Below are positions 35,326-43,685 of a stretch of DNA of 64,000 nt, one piece after another. The stretch's first letter is position 1; every line of letters begins with the position of its first letter. Position numbers and translations under genes: made by a program. Source of the stretch: Alteromonas sp. ALT199 (GTDB taxonomy: Bacteria > Pseudomonadota > Gammaproteobacteria > Enterobacterales > Alteromonadaceae); assembly GCF_018619335.1 (NCBI RefSeq), contig NZ_JAHHDX010000034.1, forward strand, positions 1 to 64,000, in the 5' to 3' direction. The notes beneath the pieces were generated by a model that was not told the origin of the DNA, did no database searches, and saw only the letters and a list, made by a program, of their open reading frames with translations.

Positions 35326-35387
35326 AATTTTAACTTTAATTAAGTCATAAAACGTCTGATGACTACCTAAAAGTCAATGGTAGAAGG

Positions 35388-35897
35388 TTATTGCTGCAAT
35401 TCACCACTACCAGACTCAATATGAGCGCGCACAAACCACTGGAACTGTTCCAAATCTGCCAGCTGGCCAGTGATCATATCTTCCGATACAGGGTCTATCT
35501 CACCAAGTAGCTCTAGCGCTTTCCTATGGTCGCCATTTACGCCATCATACACAGCATCAAGTGCTTTAAGATGGTCAAGAACTAAGCCCTTGCCTAATTC
35601 ATAGTCTTTCCAGCTACGACCTTCTACAATAGCTTTTGGTGTACCTTTTGGTACGCCACCTAATGTTGCGATACGTTCTGCAATGGTGTCGGTCATTTCG
35701 CGTACGGCGTCTACCTGAGGGTCTAACATCTCATGTACGCCAATAAAATTAGGACCTACCACATTCCAATGAATATGTTTTAGCGTTAACTGTAAATCTA
35801 ATAGTGCAACCAATCGCTGATCCAATACCTTAATTGTTTTGGCAGCTGCATCGTTATCCATTCCTGGGGCTGTAAATTTGATATTGGTGTTACTCAT
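35388..35897 (-). CDS. dps: Dps ferritin-like DNA-protection protein
   Basis: 169 aa from the ATG at 35897, which has AGGAGA just upstream; the frame's upstream extension is hydrophobic leader sequence and is not used. Ferroxidase-site residues are in LKHIHWNVVGPNFIGVHEMLDPQVDAVREMTDTIAERI. It oxidises and stores iron with hydrogen peroxide and shields DNA. Confidence 0.95.
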   Translation of the reverse strand: MSNTNIKFTAPGMDNDAAAKTIKVLDQRLVALLDLQLTLKHIHWNVVGPNFIGVHEMLDPQVDAVREMTDTIAERIATLGGVPKGTPKAIVEGRSWKDYELGKGLVLDHLKALDAVYDGVNGDHRKALELLGEIDPVSEDMITGQLADLEQFQWFVRAHIESGSGELQQ

Positions 35898-36081
35898 GAT
35901 ATCTCCTATTGAATACAAAAAAATTAGCACGATGTAAAACATCAAGAGGGTTTAAATCTCATTAACCCTGCGCCAACAACTTACTTCAACAGTTGCAACG
36001 GGTGTGCCGAAATCTGAGATATTTATAAGTATAAGTTTTTAATGGAGAAATCTATCAAGATTAAAAAATCTTTATTTTTCA

Positions 36082-36113
36082 AGCCTGTAGCGATTAAGAA
36101 AAAGCTACAGGCT
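36082..36113 (-). terminator. nadK terminator
   Basis: AGCCTGTAGC / GCTACAGGCT perfect 10-bp inverted repeat 45 bases after the nadK stop, with a T-containing tail on the minus strand. Confidence 0.7.
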
Positions 36114-36157
36114 AATGTAATAAATGCACATAGGAACAAACGGATGGGGCAGTGAGG

Positions 36158-37033
36158 CTAGTAAAGTTTACTGCCCCAACCTAACTTTTTGCGAAGTACG
36201 TTGAAGTAACTGTAGCCTTTGGGGTGAACAAGGTGAAGCTTATCTATGCTCTTGCTGATGCGTATTTCATCGCCCGGTAGTACGGGTAGAACAATGTGGC
36301 TGTCGCAACTCACTTGCAACGAGTCACTGTTTACCTTTGATACTTTCATCGATACCTGACTGTCTGCATCAACAACAATGGGACGACTGCTCAATGTGTG
36401 AGGAAACATAGGTACCAAGGTAAGTGCATCTAGCGTTGGCATGATGATGGGACCGCCTGCGGATAAAGAGTAAGCTGTAGAGCCTGTAGGTGTGGCGACA
36501 ATTAATCCGTCGCTACGCTGACTAAATACAAATTGCTCATCGATATAAATTTCAAATTCCATCATGTGGGCAACTTTACCGTGGTGCAGCACCACTTCGT
36601 TTACGGCAGAGTTGTTACTTTTGAGCTTTTCGTGCCGATAAACTTCGACTTCAAGTAAGAAGCGCTCTTCAACCACGCATTCACCATTAAAGATAAGGTC
36701 AAGCTGTTGAACAATATCATCAGGGTGAATGTCTGTTAAAAAGCCGAGGTTACCTCGGTTTACGCCCACAACATGAATGTCAAAGCGAGCGAGTACGCGC
36801 GCAGCACCTAGCATGCTGCCGTCACCACCTACTACAACGGCAAGGTCAGCCTCTTTACCAATAGTAACAAGGTTACAGCTTTTGAGGTTTTCAGTTTCAA
36901 GCTCTTCAGCAATATTTTCCTCAACCAATAGTTTGCAGCCTTTTGCCAAAAGAAATTCGGCAAGAATATTCAAACTGTCATGAGTTGCAGCGTGCTGAGG
37001 TTTTCCAATTAAAGCAACGGTTTGATAGGGCAT
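36158..37033 (-). CDS. nadK: NAD kinase
   Basis: 291 aa. [15 protein letters not shown] holds the catalytic GGDG, followed by [13 protein letters not shown] and the NAD-site [16 protein letters not shown]. It phosphorylates NAD to NADP. The grpE-nadK-recN grouping of E. coli is partly kept (nadK, recN and bamE nearby), but grpE is 16 kb away. Confidence 0.96.
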   Translation of the reverse strand: MPYQTVALIGKPQHAATHDSLNILAEFLLAKGCKLLVEENIAEELETENLKSCNLVTIGKEADLAVVVGGDGSMLGAARVLARFDIHVVGVNRGNLGFLTDIHPDDIVQQLDLIFNGECVVEERFLLEVEVYRHEKLKSNNSAVNEVVLHHGKVAHMMEFEIYIDEQFVFSQRSDGLIVATPTGSTAYSLSAGGPIIMPTLDALTLVPMFPHTLSSRPIVVDADSQVSMKVSKVNSDSLQVSCDSHIVLPVLPGDEIRISKSIDKLHLVHPKGYSYFNVLRKKLGWGSKLY

Positions 37034-37350
37034 GGAATGCTAATGTCCTTTCATTTCCAATGGTCGGACATTAGCACAGGTATTTTGCAAAAGAAAAGCG
37101 TAAAACGTTGCAGAGCGCCAGGTTTAGCGATCTTCTAACCGATTATAGTCGAGAAGGCCGCCTTCAATAGAGTAGTGCTCGCTAGACCACTGAATCAATT
37201 TGTCGCTTTTTATTTGGCTGAAAAGTACTTTGCTCTTAGCTACATAACAAGAAAAATCTAAGTAAAGAGGAGTAACAATATTTTTACATTATCATTGCTT
37301 TAGGAGTTGCGGTAGGTATGCTTAAGAAAAGAAATCATAGCGAGGGAAGC

Positions 37351-38511
37351 ATGTCTCATCAAATTATTCTGCCAAGAGTGATGCACATAGGGAAAAGGTC
37401 GAGCCAGCGGGTTGTTGAAACGCTTAAAGGGCTTAATTGCCATAGACCACTATTGGTTACCGACAAGGTGATGGTTGAATTGGGATATAGCGGGGCCATA
37501 GTGCAGGTACTAAACGAAGCAGGAATAAGCGCAGAAGTGTTCGCTGATACCGTCCCAGAGCCCACGGTAACATCAATTAATCGAGGTGTAGATGCGTTTA
37601 AAACCCAAGCTTATGACAGCATTATTGCCTTAGGTGGTGGAAGCCCTATCGATAGCGCAAAAGCCATAGCCATTTTGGGTAAATACGGCGGCGAAATGCG
37701 AGACTACAAATTCCCTCGAGTTGTCGATGAACCGGGGGTGCCTATTATTGCCATTCCCACAACAGCGGGAACGGGCTCAGAAGCAACGCGATTTACCATT
37801 ATTACCGACGAAGATACCACGGAAAAAATGTTATGCGTTGGTTTAGGGTTTATGCCAACGGCGGCGTTGGTCGATTATTCGTTAACGCAAAGTTTGCCTG
37901 CCCGCGTTACCGCCGATACAGGCATTGATGCGCTCACTCACGCTATTGAGGCGTTCGTAAGCCGCAAAGCCAATCTTTATAGCGATGCACAGGCACTGTC
38001 AGCCATGGCATTAATCGCCCCCAATCTGCGTACCGTATTTGCAGATCCAACAAATGAGACAGCAAGGGAATCAATGATGCTGGGCTCAACGCTTGCGGGT
38101 ATTGCGTTTTCAAACGCATCTGTGGCTCTTGTTCATGGAATGAGTCGACCTATTGGTGCCGCGTTCCATGTGCCCCATGGTTTGTCTAACGCCATGTTAC
38201 TACCTGCGGTAACCGCCTTTTCTATTCCAAGTGCACCAGTGCGTTATGCACAATGTGCTCGTGCTATGGGTGTTGCAACGCAGGGCGACTCAGATGATGT
38301 CGCTACCCAAAAGTTTATCAACGAGCTAAAAGTACTTAATGCTGATTTGCAAGTGCCAACACCAGCCGAGTTCGGAATTGATAAAGAGACGTTTTTCGCG
38401 TCGACCTCAACAATGGCAGAGCAAGCTTTGGCATCGGGATCTCCGGGCAATAATCCACGTGTACCAACTATTGAAGAGATGGTAGCTATTTATATCTCGC
38501 TTTGGGAATAG
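37351..38511 (+). CDS. Iron-containing alcohol dehydrogenase
   Basis: 386 aa from the ATG at 37351 (MSHQIILPRVM), preceded by GAGGGAAGC; an upstream in-frame ATG at 37318 has no ribosome site. Group III ADH: GGGSPIDSAKAIA binds NAD, TTAGTGSEATRFTII is typical, and the metal ligands are the Asp/His of DALTHAIEAF, HGMSRPIGAAFHVPHGLSNAML. Its physiological alcohol is unknown. It lies beside the 3-hydroxybutyrate genes but on the other strand. Confidence 0.9.
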   Translation: MSHQIILPRVMHIGKRSSQRVVETLKGLNCHRPLLVTDKVMVELGYSGAIVQVLNEAGISAEVFADTVPEPTVTSINRGVDAFKTQAYDSIIALGGGSPIDSAKAIAILGKYGGEMRDYKFPRVVDEPGVPIIAIPTTAGTGSEATRFTIITDEDTTEKMLCVGLGFMPTAALVDYSLTQSLPARVTADTGIDALTHAIEAFVSRKANLYSDAQALSAMALIAPNLRTVFADPTNETARESMMLGSTLAGIAFSNASVALVHGMSRPIGAAFHVPHGLSNAMLLPAVTAFSIPSAPVRYAQCARAMGVATQGDSDDVATQKFINELKVLNADLQVPTPAEFGIDKETFFASTSTMAEQALASGSPGNNPRVPTIEEMVAIYISLWE

Positions 38512-38533
38512 TGTTTTTGCGAGAACATAAAAC

Positions 38534-38562
38534 AAAAAAAGACTGCTCTTTGCAGTCTTTTT
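38534..38562. terminator. Bidirectional terminator
   Basis: AAAAAAAGACTGC / GCAGTCTTTTT with a 5-base loop between two convergent genes; T-runs on both strands. Confidence 0.88.
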
Positions 38563-38619
38563 GGTACGAAGTGAAATTTTTTACAACAATAAATAGTAAA
38601 GCGTTAAGACGACTGTCAA

Positions 38620-39387
38620 CTACCGAGCCGTCCACCCACCATCAAGCACCATGGTTTGACCGGTAATATTCCGAGCGCTGGGCGACATTAGGAAGCTCGC
38701 GGTATCTGCAAGCTCTTCCACGCTAACAAATTGCTTTTTAGGCATGGGCTCTAACATTATTTTTGTTACTACCTCTTCCTCGGTGAGGTTATTCTCTTTC
38801 GCTTGCGCGGCAATTTGTTGTTCTACCAAGGGGGTTTTAACATACGCGGGGCAAAGGGTATTAATGGTTACATCACAGTCACCTGTTTCAAGGGCGATGG
38901 TTTTTGCAAAACCTAAAAGACCGTGCTTCGCCGCAACATAAGCAGACTTATAGGGCGAGGCCACCAGTGAGTGGATAGAGCCTACATTAATAATGCGTCC
39001 GTAGTTTTGCTCGCGCATTGCTGGTAAAAAGGCTTGGGTTAACAGAGCTGGGCCAACAAGCATTATATTGATAAGTTGCTGCCACTTATCTGAAGGGAAG
39101 TCCTCTATACGAGAAACGTGTTGTATTCCTGCATTGTTAATAAGTACATCAACCGTGTGTTTCCCTAATACGTCGGGTAGCGCAGCAACTTGCTCTGCAT
39201 TGCACACATCTACAGCAACGGCACTCGCCGAACCGTCTAAATGTGCAAGCTTGGTCACAGCGTCTTTCGCCGCCTGTTCGTTTATGTCGGCTACGATCAC
39301 GTGATGACCTTGTCTCATCATTGACTCGGCAATGCCATAGCCAATGCCGCTTGCACCGCCTGTGATAAATACTGTGCGCTTACTCAT
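38620..39387 (-). CDS. 3-hydroxybutyrate dehydrogenase (short-chain dehydrogenase)
   Basis: 255 aa from the ATG at 39387, with GGGAG upstream. Rossmann GGASGIGYGIA at 9-19, NNAG in the core, catalytic Ser in VGSIHSLVASPYKSAYVAAKHG with the Tyr/Lys pair, and the C-terminal Gln/Trp positions (MPKKQFVS, VLDGGWTAR) of 3HBDH. It oxidises 3-hydroxybutyrate to acetoacetate. The start overlaps the depolymerase stop by eight bases. Confidence 0.88.
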   Translation of the reverse strand: MSKRTVFITGGASGIGYGIAESMMRQGHHVIVADINEQAAKDAVTKLAHLDGSASAVAVDVCNAEQVAALPDVLGKHTVDVLINNAGIQHVSRIEDFPSDKWQQLINIMLVGPALLTQAFLPAMREQNYGRIINVGSIHSLVASPYKSAYVAAKHGLLGFAKTIALETGDCDVTINTLCPAYVKTPLVEQQIAAQAKENNLTEEEVVTKIMLEPMPKKQFVSVEELADTASFLMSPSARNITGQTMVLDGGWTAR

Positions 39388-40456
39388 TGGTGCTCCCTGC
39401 GACTTTATTCGATGAAGGTGCACTATTTAATGAAAACAGCAGCTTTTTTACAGCCCTTATTTGTGCGCCGTCTCTGTTTGCATAATCGCTAGACGCATAG
39501 CCCCACCAATCCCAGCACCCCTGCGGGTTTAACGGCATAAATAGCGACTTTTTCGTTTGTGGGTACAGCACAACAATATTGTTGTCATCAGCCCATTCAT
39601 TTAGCCCAGTTTGAGTGGTGTAGGCATCGCCTACAGCGTCTGCATACTGGTTACATCCATGAAAGCTGATATGGGCTCTGCAATGCTCGCCTTGTGCACA
39701 ACTTTCTGGAACGTACACAAAGCCCTCGCTCGCAAGTGTTTTGGCGTCGCTTCCGGCTATTTTTTGCTGGTCTATCGAATGTATTTGTCCCGACAGTTTC
39801 TCATTGGGAACTGAAAGCTCTTCAACAAGGTGGGAAAGCATAGCGCCAGCTGCATCATAGTCGCAGTTTCCAATGAAGGGGCTTTCTGATTTCATGCAGT
39901 TCACGCCGTTATTTTCGGTGGGAAACAGGTGTGCCATGGGTTTATCGTTGATGTAGCTAATACTTTGTGTGTCTGTCCACAATTTGTATTGCTCAAATAA
40001 CAAATCGCTGACTTGCGAAATTACTCTTGTGTCTTGCGTGCCGTGAAAAAGCCAGACTTTTGTATCTTTCATATTAGAAAGCGAAGCTATTTTTCCCTCA
40101 GCTTCATACTGCGCGGCTTTTTTGTTTAACGCTTCAAGGTCTATCTCTCCTTCTACCTTGTTCACGCATTGTGCGAGGGCGGTGGTTATATCACCTTGTG
40201 CACAAAAGTAAGGGCCGCCTGCAATGACACCAACGCCTTTCACCCAGTCACTGTGTGCTAGTTGAAATTGTGTTGCCATGTAACCGCCTGAGGATAAGCC
40301 AGAAACGGTGACTTTCTCTAAATCGAGGGTAAGAGGAGGGACAGCTTTCTGCGTCGACGACTCAGCGCTGAAAGCTGGCGCACTGAGGCTCAATGCGCCA
40401 GCGCTTAACATAGAAAAACACATCGCGTGGCGTAAAAAAGGTTTAGATTTCATCAT
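39380..40456 (-). CDS. Exported polyhydroxybutyrate depolymerase
   Basis: 358 aa. Signal peptide to about ..SLSAPAFSAES. Lipase box GLSSGGYMATQF near 53-64, then GGPYFCAQGD, the Asp of WLFHGTQDTRV and the His of ISFHGCNQY, ending in WDWWGY..YANRDGAQI, as in intracellular-type/PhaZ7-like PHB depolymerases. It releases 3-hydroxybutyrate from polymer in the periplasm or outside. Overlaps both neighbours, so the three genes form one operon. A 10-base A-form word at 39969-39979 encodes WTDTQ. Confidence 0.85.
   Translation of the reverse strand: MMKSKPFLRHAMCFSMLSAGALSLSAPAFSAESSTQKAVPPLTLDLEKVTVSGLSSGGYMATQFQLAHSDWVKGVGVIAGGPYFCAQGDITTALAQCVNKVEGEIDLEALNKKAAQYEAEGKIASLSNMKDTKVWLFHGTQDTRVISQVSDLLFEQYKLWTDTQSISYINDKPMAHLFPTENNGVNCMKSESPFIGNCDYDAAGAMLSHLVEELSVPNEKLSGQIHSIDQQKIAGSDAKTLASEGFVYVPESCAQGEHCRAHISFHGCNQYADAVGDAYTTQTGLNEWADDNNIVVLYPQTKKSLFMPLNPQGCWDWWGYASSDYANRDGAQIRAVKKLLFSLNSAPSSNKVAGSTNE
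39969..39979 (-). repeat. Dispersed word inside the PHB depolymerase gene
   Basis: GTGTCTGTCCA; coding strand TGGACAGACAC, TDT frame (WTDTQ, as in yfcH). Confidence 0.7.
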
Positions 40457-41844
40457 TGCATTGCTGCCTTATCATTTTCTAAAAATTGGCGAATGGCCTT
40501 GGCTTGAGCCGATATGTTAGTTACCCCTTCTAGATGCCCTAATTTGCCATCCAGCGTAACTAATGTGCTGTCATTATCAGTTGAAACTAATGCTTGGTGC
40601 GCACCTTGCGATAAGTAAGGCATAAGCAGCAAATCAGTTTGAGCCGGAATAAACAGTGTTTTAGCCTTTATCGACGCAAGCCCTTGCTCTAGATTATCTT
40701 GATGCCCAGTCACGAAGAGCTGGCAAGCCCGAACCAAATATAAAAGATGGTTAGCATCCATGGTTTTTGCCCGACTCTTTGCTCGCTCGCGCAGCCAGTT
40801 CACAATACTGTGCGTCCGACGTATATCATTAAGCGGCGCCGACTCAACATTATTAAACCCTAGCGTACTGCCCTGTTCATTAAAAAACGAAGGGGTAAGA
40901 GCATTTTGCGTAATTAACATAAGCGAGGCCGCTAAGCCATCGAGGGGCGCTTGCTCTTTAGTGTAAGCACCATTGTTCCAGTTTTTATCAAGAGTAATTG
41001 GCGTAGACCAGTGTTCCAGTGCTGCGGTAGTCCACGCATCGCTTTGACCAGCACCGATAACGGAAATCATACGCTCAACCCAGTCAGGGTAGGCGCTCGC
41101 CCAATCGATAGCCTGCATAGACCCCATAGAAGGCCCGATAACCGCGTAGAGCTTGCTAACACCCAGGCTTTCAAGTAACGCTTTTTGTACATTTACAAAA
41201 TCTCGTATTGTTACTACAGGAAAGTCTAATCCATAGGGTTTTCCCGTGTCTGGATTTATCGACGCAGGACCGGTTGTAATAACGTGCGGGTCATAAGCAT
41301 TTAAATTTGCCAGCGTATCTACGCTAACTACGTAAAAGCGGTCTGTATCAATGGCTTTCCCCGAGCCGATAATGCTATCCCAGTACCCAGGCGCTGCGTC
41401 GTCTGCGTTGTACTTTCCTGCTGCATGAGAAGAGCCAGAAAAATAGTGGGTAATAAGTATAACGTTGCTTTTTGTGTCGTTTAATGTTCCGTACGCCTCC
41501 CAGCCTACTTTTACATTTTTGATTGTTTTGCCGTTAAAGGTCGTGAAGTGAGTCATTTCAAAAACGCGTTTTTCTACCTTCAGCGAAGCTTTTGAGTGAG
41601 CGGCAGACGACAGCGAATTTTTTGGCTCAGTCTCGCTCGCGATAACCTGGTAATGTAAGGTCATCATTAATGCTGCGAGTAACCCCAACAGAGGGCGCAA
41701 CCTTCTAACTAAGCGCACCATTACCAACTTTGGGGATGTCATACCATTATGCGTAGATAAGACCCGACGCTTTTTCAACAGGTTGCTGTTGTGCTTTTTT
41801 TTATTCCACATTAGCGTTTGACCACACAAAACTTTCCAGTTCAT
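40453..41844 (-). CDS. Exported homoserine O-acetyltransferase-like alpha/beta hydrolase
   Basis: 463 aa. The ATG at 41844 has AAAGGA eight bases upstream and is preferred, although it leaves a basic 45-residue stretch before the hydrophobic segment at about 47-68; an ATG at 41742 would give a normal signal peptide but lacks a ribosome site. The domain is MetX-like: GSSHAAG, nucleophile in IGPSMGSMQAIDWASAYPDWV, Asp in PAQTDLLLMP and His in LGHLEG. Being exported and in an operon with PHB depolymerase and 3HB dehydrogenase, it is unlikely to make methionine; a role on hydroxyacid oligomers is my inference. Confidence 0.75.
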   Translation of the reverse strand: MNWKVLCGQTLMWNKKKHNSNLLKKRRVLSTHNGMTSPKLVMVRLVRRLRPLLGLLAALMMTLHYQVIASETEPKNSLSSAAHSKASLKVEKRVFEMTHFTTFNGKTIKNVKVGWEAYGTLNDTKSNVILITHYFSGSSHAAGKYNADDAAPGYWDSIIGSGKAIDTDRFYVVSVDTLANLNAYDPHVITTGPASINPDTGKPYGLDFPVVTIRDFVNVQKALLESLGVSKLYAVIGPSMGSMQAIDWASAYPDWVERMISVIGAGQSDAWTTAALEHWSTPITLDKNWNNGAYTKEQAPLDGLAASLMLITQNALTPSFFNEQGSTLGFNNVESAPLNDIRRTHSIVNWLRERAKSRAKTMDANHLLYLVRACQLFVTGHQDNLEQGLASIKAKTLFIPAQTDLLLMPYLSQGAHQALVSTDNDSTLVTLDGKLGHLEGVTNISAQAKAIRQFLENDKAAMQ

Positions 41845-42074
41845 ACTCTTTAGTCCTTTTCCATAGCACAGTCTTTCTTCGAAGAGCTGTTACTTTTAAA
41901 CGCGATCCGAGCAAAGGCTTTTCTGCGCCTGTGCTTTCGATATTTAGGCGAAGCCCATTGGTATTTTTGAGCTGATCTCGTAGTGCAGGGTTTTGCCGAT
42001 AGCTATCACCATCGCTTTAACTATTATCAAAACTTCCTACATCGCGTACTTTTGTTCTAACCAGATTGGGCACA

Positions 42075-43370
42075 TTACATTACGCTGAACAAACCAACGG
42101 CCATGGCAAGGCCAATAACTGGCACTACGACGGTTAGTGCGCCAACAGCCCAGTACGCAGCCTGATGGGTTTCGTTGCAAATAGCGCGTATGGTTGTCAC
42201 TACATAGCCATTATGAGGTAACGAATCTAATGCACCTGAAGATATAGATACAATTCTATGCAGCTGGTCTGGCTCAACGCCTTGGTCAAGGTAGTGGGGG
42301 GCCACCAAAGGTAAAGCAATGGCTTGTCCGCCTGATGCACTTCCTGTTAACCCGGCTATAACGCTTACTGCAATAGCGGCACCAATAAGCTCGTTACCAG
42401 GAATTTGGGTCATAAGCGCAACCGTTGTTTGAAATGCTTCGGTGTTTTTCGCAATTGAACCGAACCCTACAACAGCGGCCGTGTTACCTATGGCAATTAA
42501 TGCTCCCGTCGTGCCCGCATTAATGGCTATCGGTAAACTGTGAAAATGTTTGTAATTAATAGTCAACAAGCAGAGTACGCCGCCACCTAATGCAAGAATA
42601 AGCGCCAGTTGAGCAAGCTCTTCGTGGAATAAAAATGAGATGACGAGCACCACTACCAAGGGCACAATACCGGTGAGCGGGTGGGGTAACGCTCTTTCTC
42701 GTACTTCAGGGTCGCTTGCTCTGGCTTCAAACACTTCGCCGTTATTTATGGCTTTTCTGATCATTTTAGCAAGCCACCAGTAGCCAAAACATGCCATGAA
42801 TATGGCTACGACAAGACTGACTTCCCATGCAGCAAAAGGGGATGTACCCAAATATTTAATGGGGATCCAATTTTGAATTTCGGGTGAGCCCGCCGAGGTC
42901 ATAGTAAATGTTACCGACCCAAACGCCATCGCTGCTGGTATAAAGCGACGGGGTAAGTTGGCATCCTTAAACAAACTAACCGCCATAGGGTAAACAGAAA
43001 ACGCGACGACAAATACGCTCACACCGCCGTAGGTCAAAATAGCGCAAGCTAGCACAACAGCTAATACAGCGCGTTTGTAACCAATTTTGGTGATGATCCA
43101 GCGGGAAACAGCATCCGCAGCTCCTGTATCTTCCATGAATTTACCGAATAACGCACCAAGTAAAAACATGAAAAACCAAGAGGCGATGAAGCCCGAGAAG
43201 CCACTCATATAGGTTTGAACAAAATTTACGTCGCCAGTGAATACGCCAATATTATTGGTGATGGCAACGACAAGCGCACACAAAGGTGCAGCGATAAAGA
43301 GGTTCATTCCGCGTATTGTCAAAACAATAAGCAATAACAGACCGCCTACTAAGCCAATCATACTTAACAT
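42075..43370 (-). CDS. GntP-family permease, probably for 3-hydroxybutyrate or a related acid
   Basis: 431 aa with about 12 membrane helices. The GntP family is shown by the TYGGVSVFVVAFSVYPMAVSLF block, SAGSPEIQNWIPIKYLGTSPFAAWEVS and GLTGSASGGQAIALPLVAPHYL...SSGALDSLPHNGYVVTTI. Some members carry D-beta-hydroxybutyrate; the position beside the PHB genes favours that over gluconate. Separated by 230 bases from the MetX-like gene, so it has its own promoter or is the first of a longer unit. Confidence 0.85.
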   Translation of the reverse strand: MLSMIGLVGGLLLLIVLTIRGMNLFIAAPLCALVVAITNNIGVFTGDVNFVQTYMSGFSGFIASWFFMFLLGALFGKFMEDTGAADAVSRWIITKIGYKRAVLAVVLACAILTYGGVSVFVVAFSVYPMAVSLFKDANLPRRFIPAAMAFGSVTFTMTSAGSPEIQNWIPIKYLGTSPFAAWEVSLVVAIFMACFGYWWLAKMIRKAINNGEVFEARASDPEVRERALPHPLTGIVPLVVVLVISFLFHEELAQLALILALGGGVLCLLTINYKHFHSLPIAINAGTTGALIAIGNTAAVVGFGSIAKNTEAFQTTVALMTQIPGNELIGAAIAVSVIAGLTGSASGGQAIALPLVAPHYLDQGVEPDQLHRIVSISSGALDSLPHNGYVVTTIRAICNETHQAAYWAVGALTVVVPVIGLAMAVGLFSVM

Positions 43371-43685
43371 AGTTATAATTCCTTAAAAAATCTGTGACCG
43401 CAGATGATCCGAAACAGTTAAGTCGATTAAAAATTCGTCCGCACTGAAAAACACAAAGTGCATAAAAATCAAATGAAAAGCCTTCATAACAGACATTAAG
43501 TTTGACGTTACTTTTTCCAAAATCCCATAGTACGATGGTACTACATACTATTAACAATTAATTAACTAAAGTGTTTTTGACCGTAGGCAATACATCCGAC
43601 AGTGACGTGAGCCTATTGCTCTTCGAAGTTTTGAAGTACAGCAAAGAGCAACAGGCCCTAGAACTTAGAACAACAAGGACTCACT
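43371..43685. promoter_or_regulatory. Divergent control region between permease and TonB receptor
   Basis: 315 bases between two divergent starts, with no open frame. It must hold both promoters. I see no strong inverted repeat or copy of the dispersed word. Confidence 0.5.

Noticed and set aside
37124-37279. Minus-strand frame of about 50 codons upstream of nadK ending ..HYSIEGGLLDYNRLEDR
   Set aside because: No ATG, GTG or TTG with a ribosome site in this frame and stops just upstream; protein-like composition alone is not enough.
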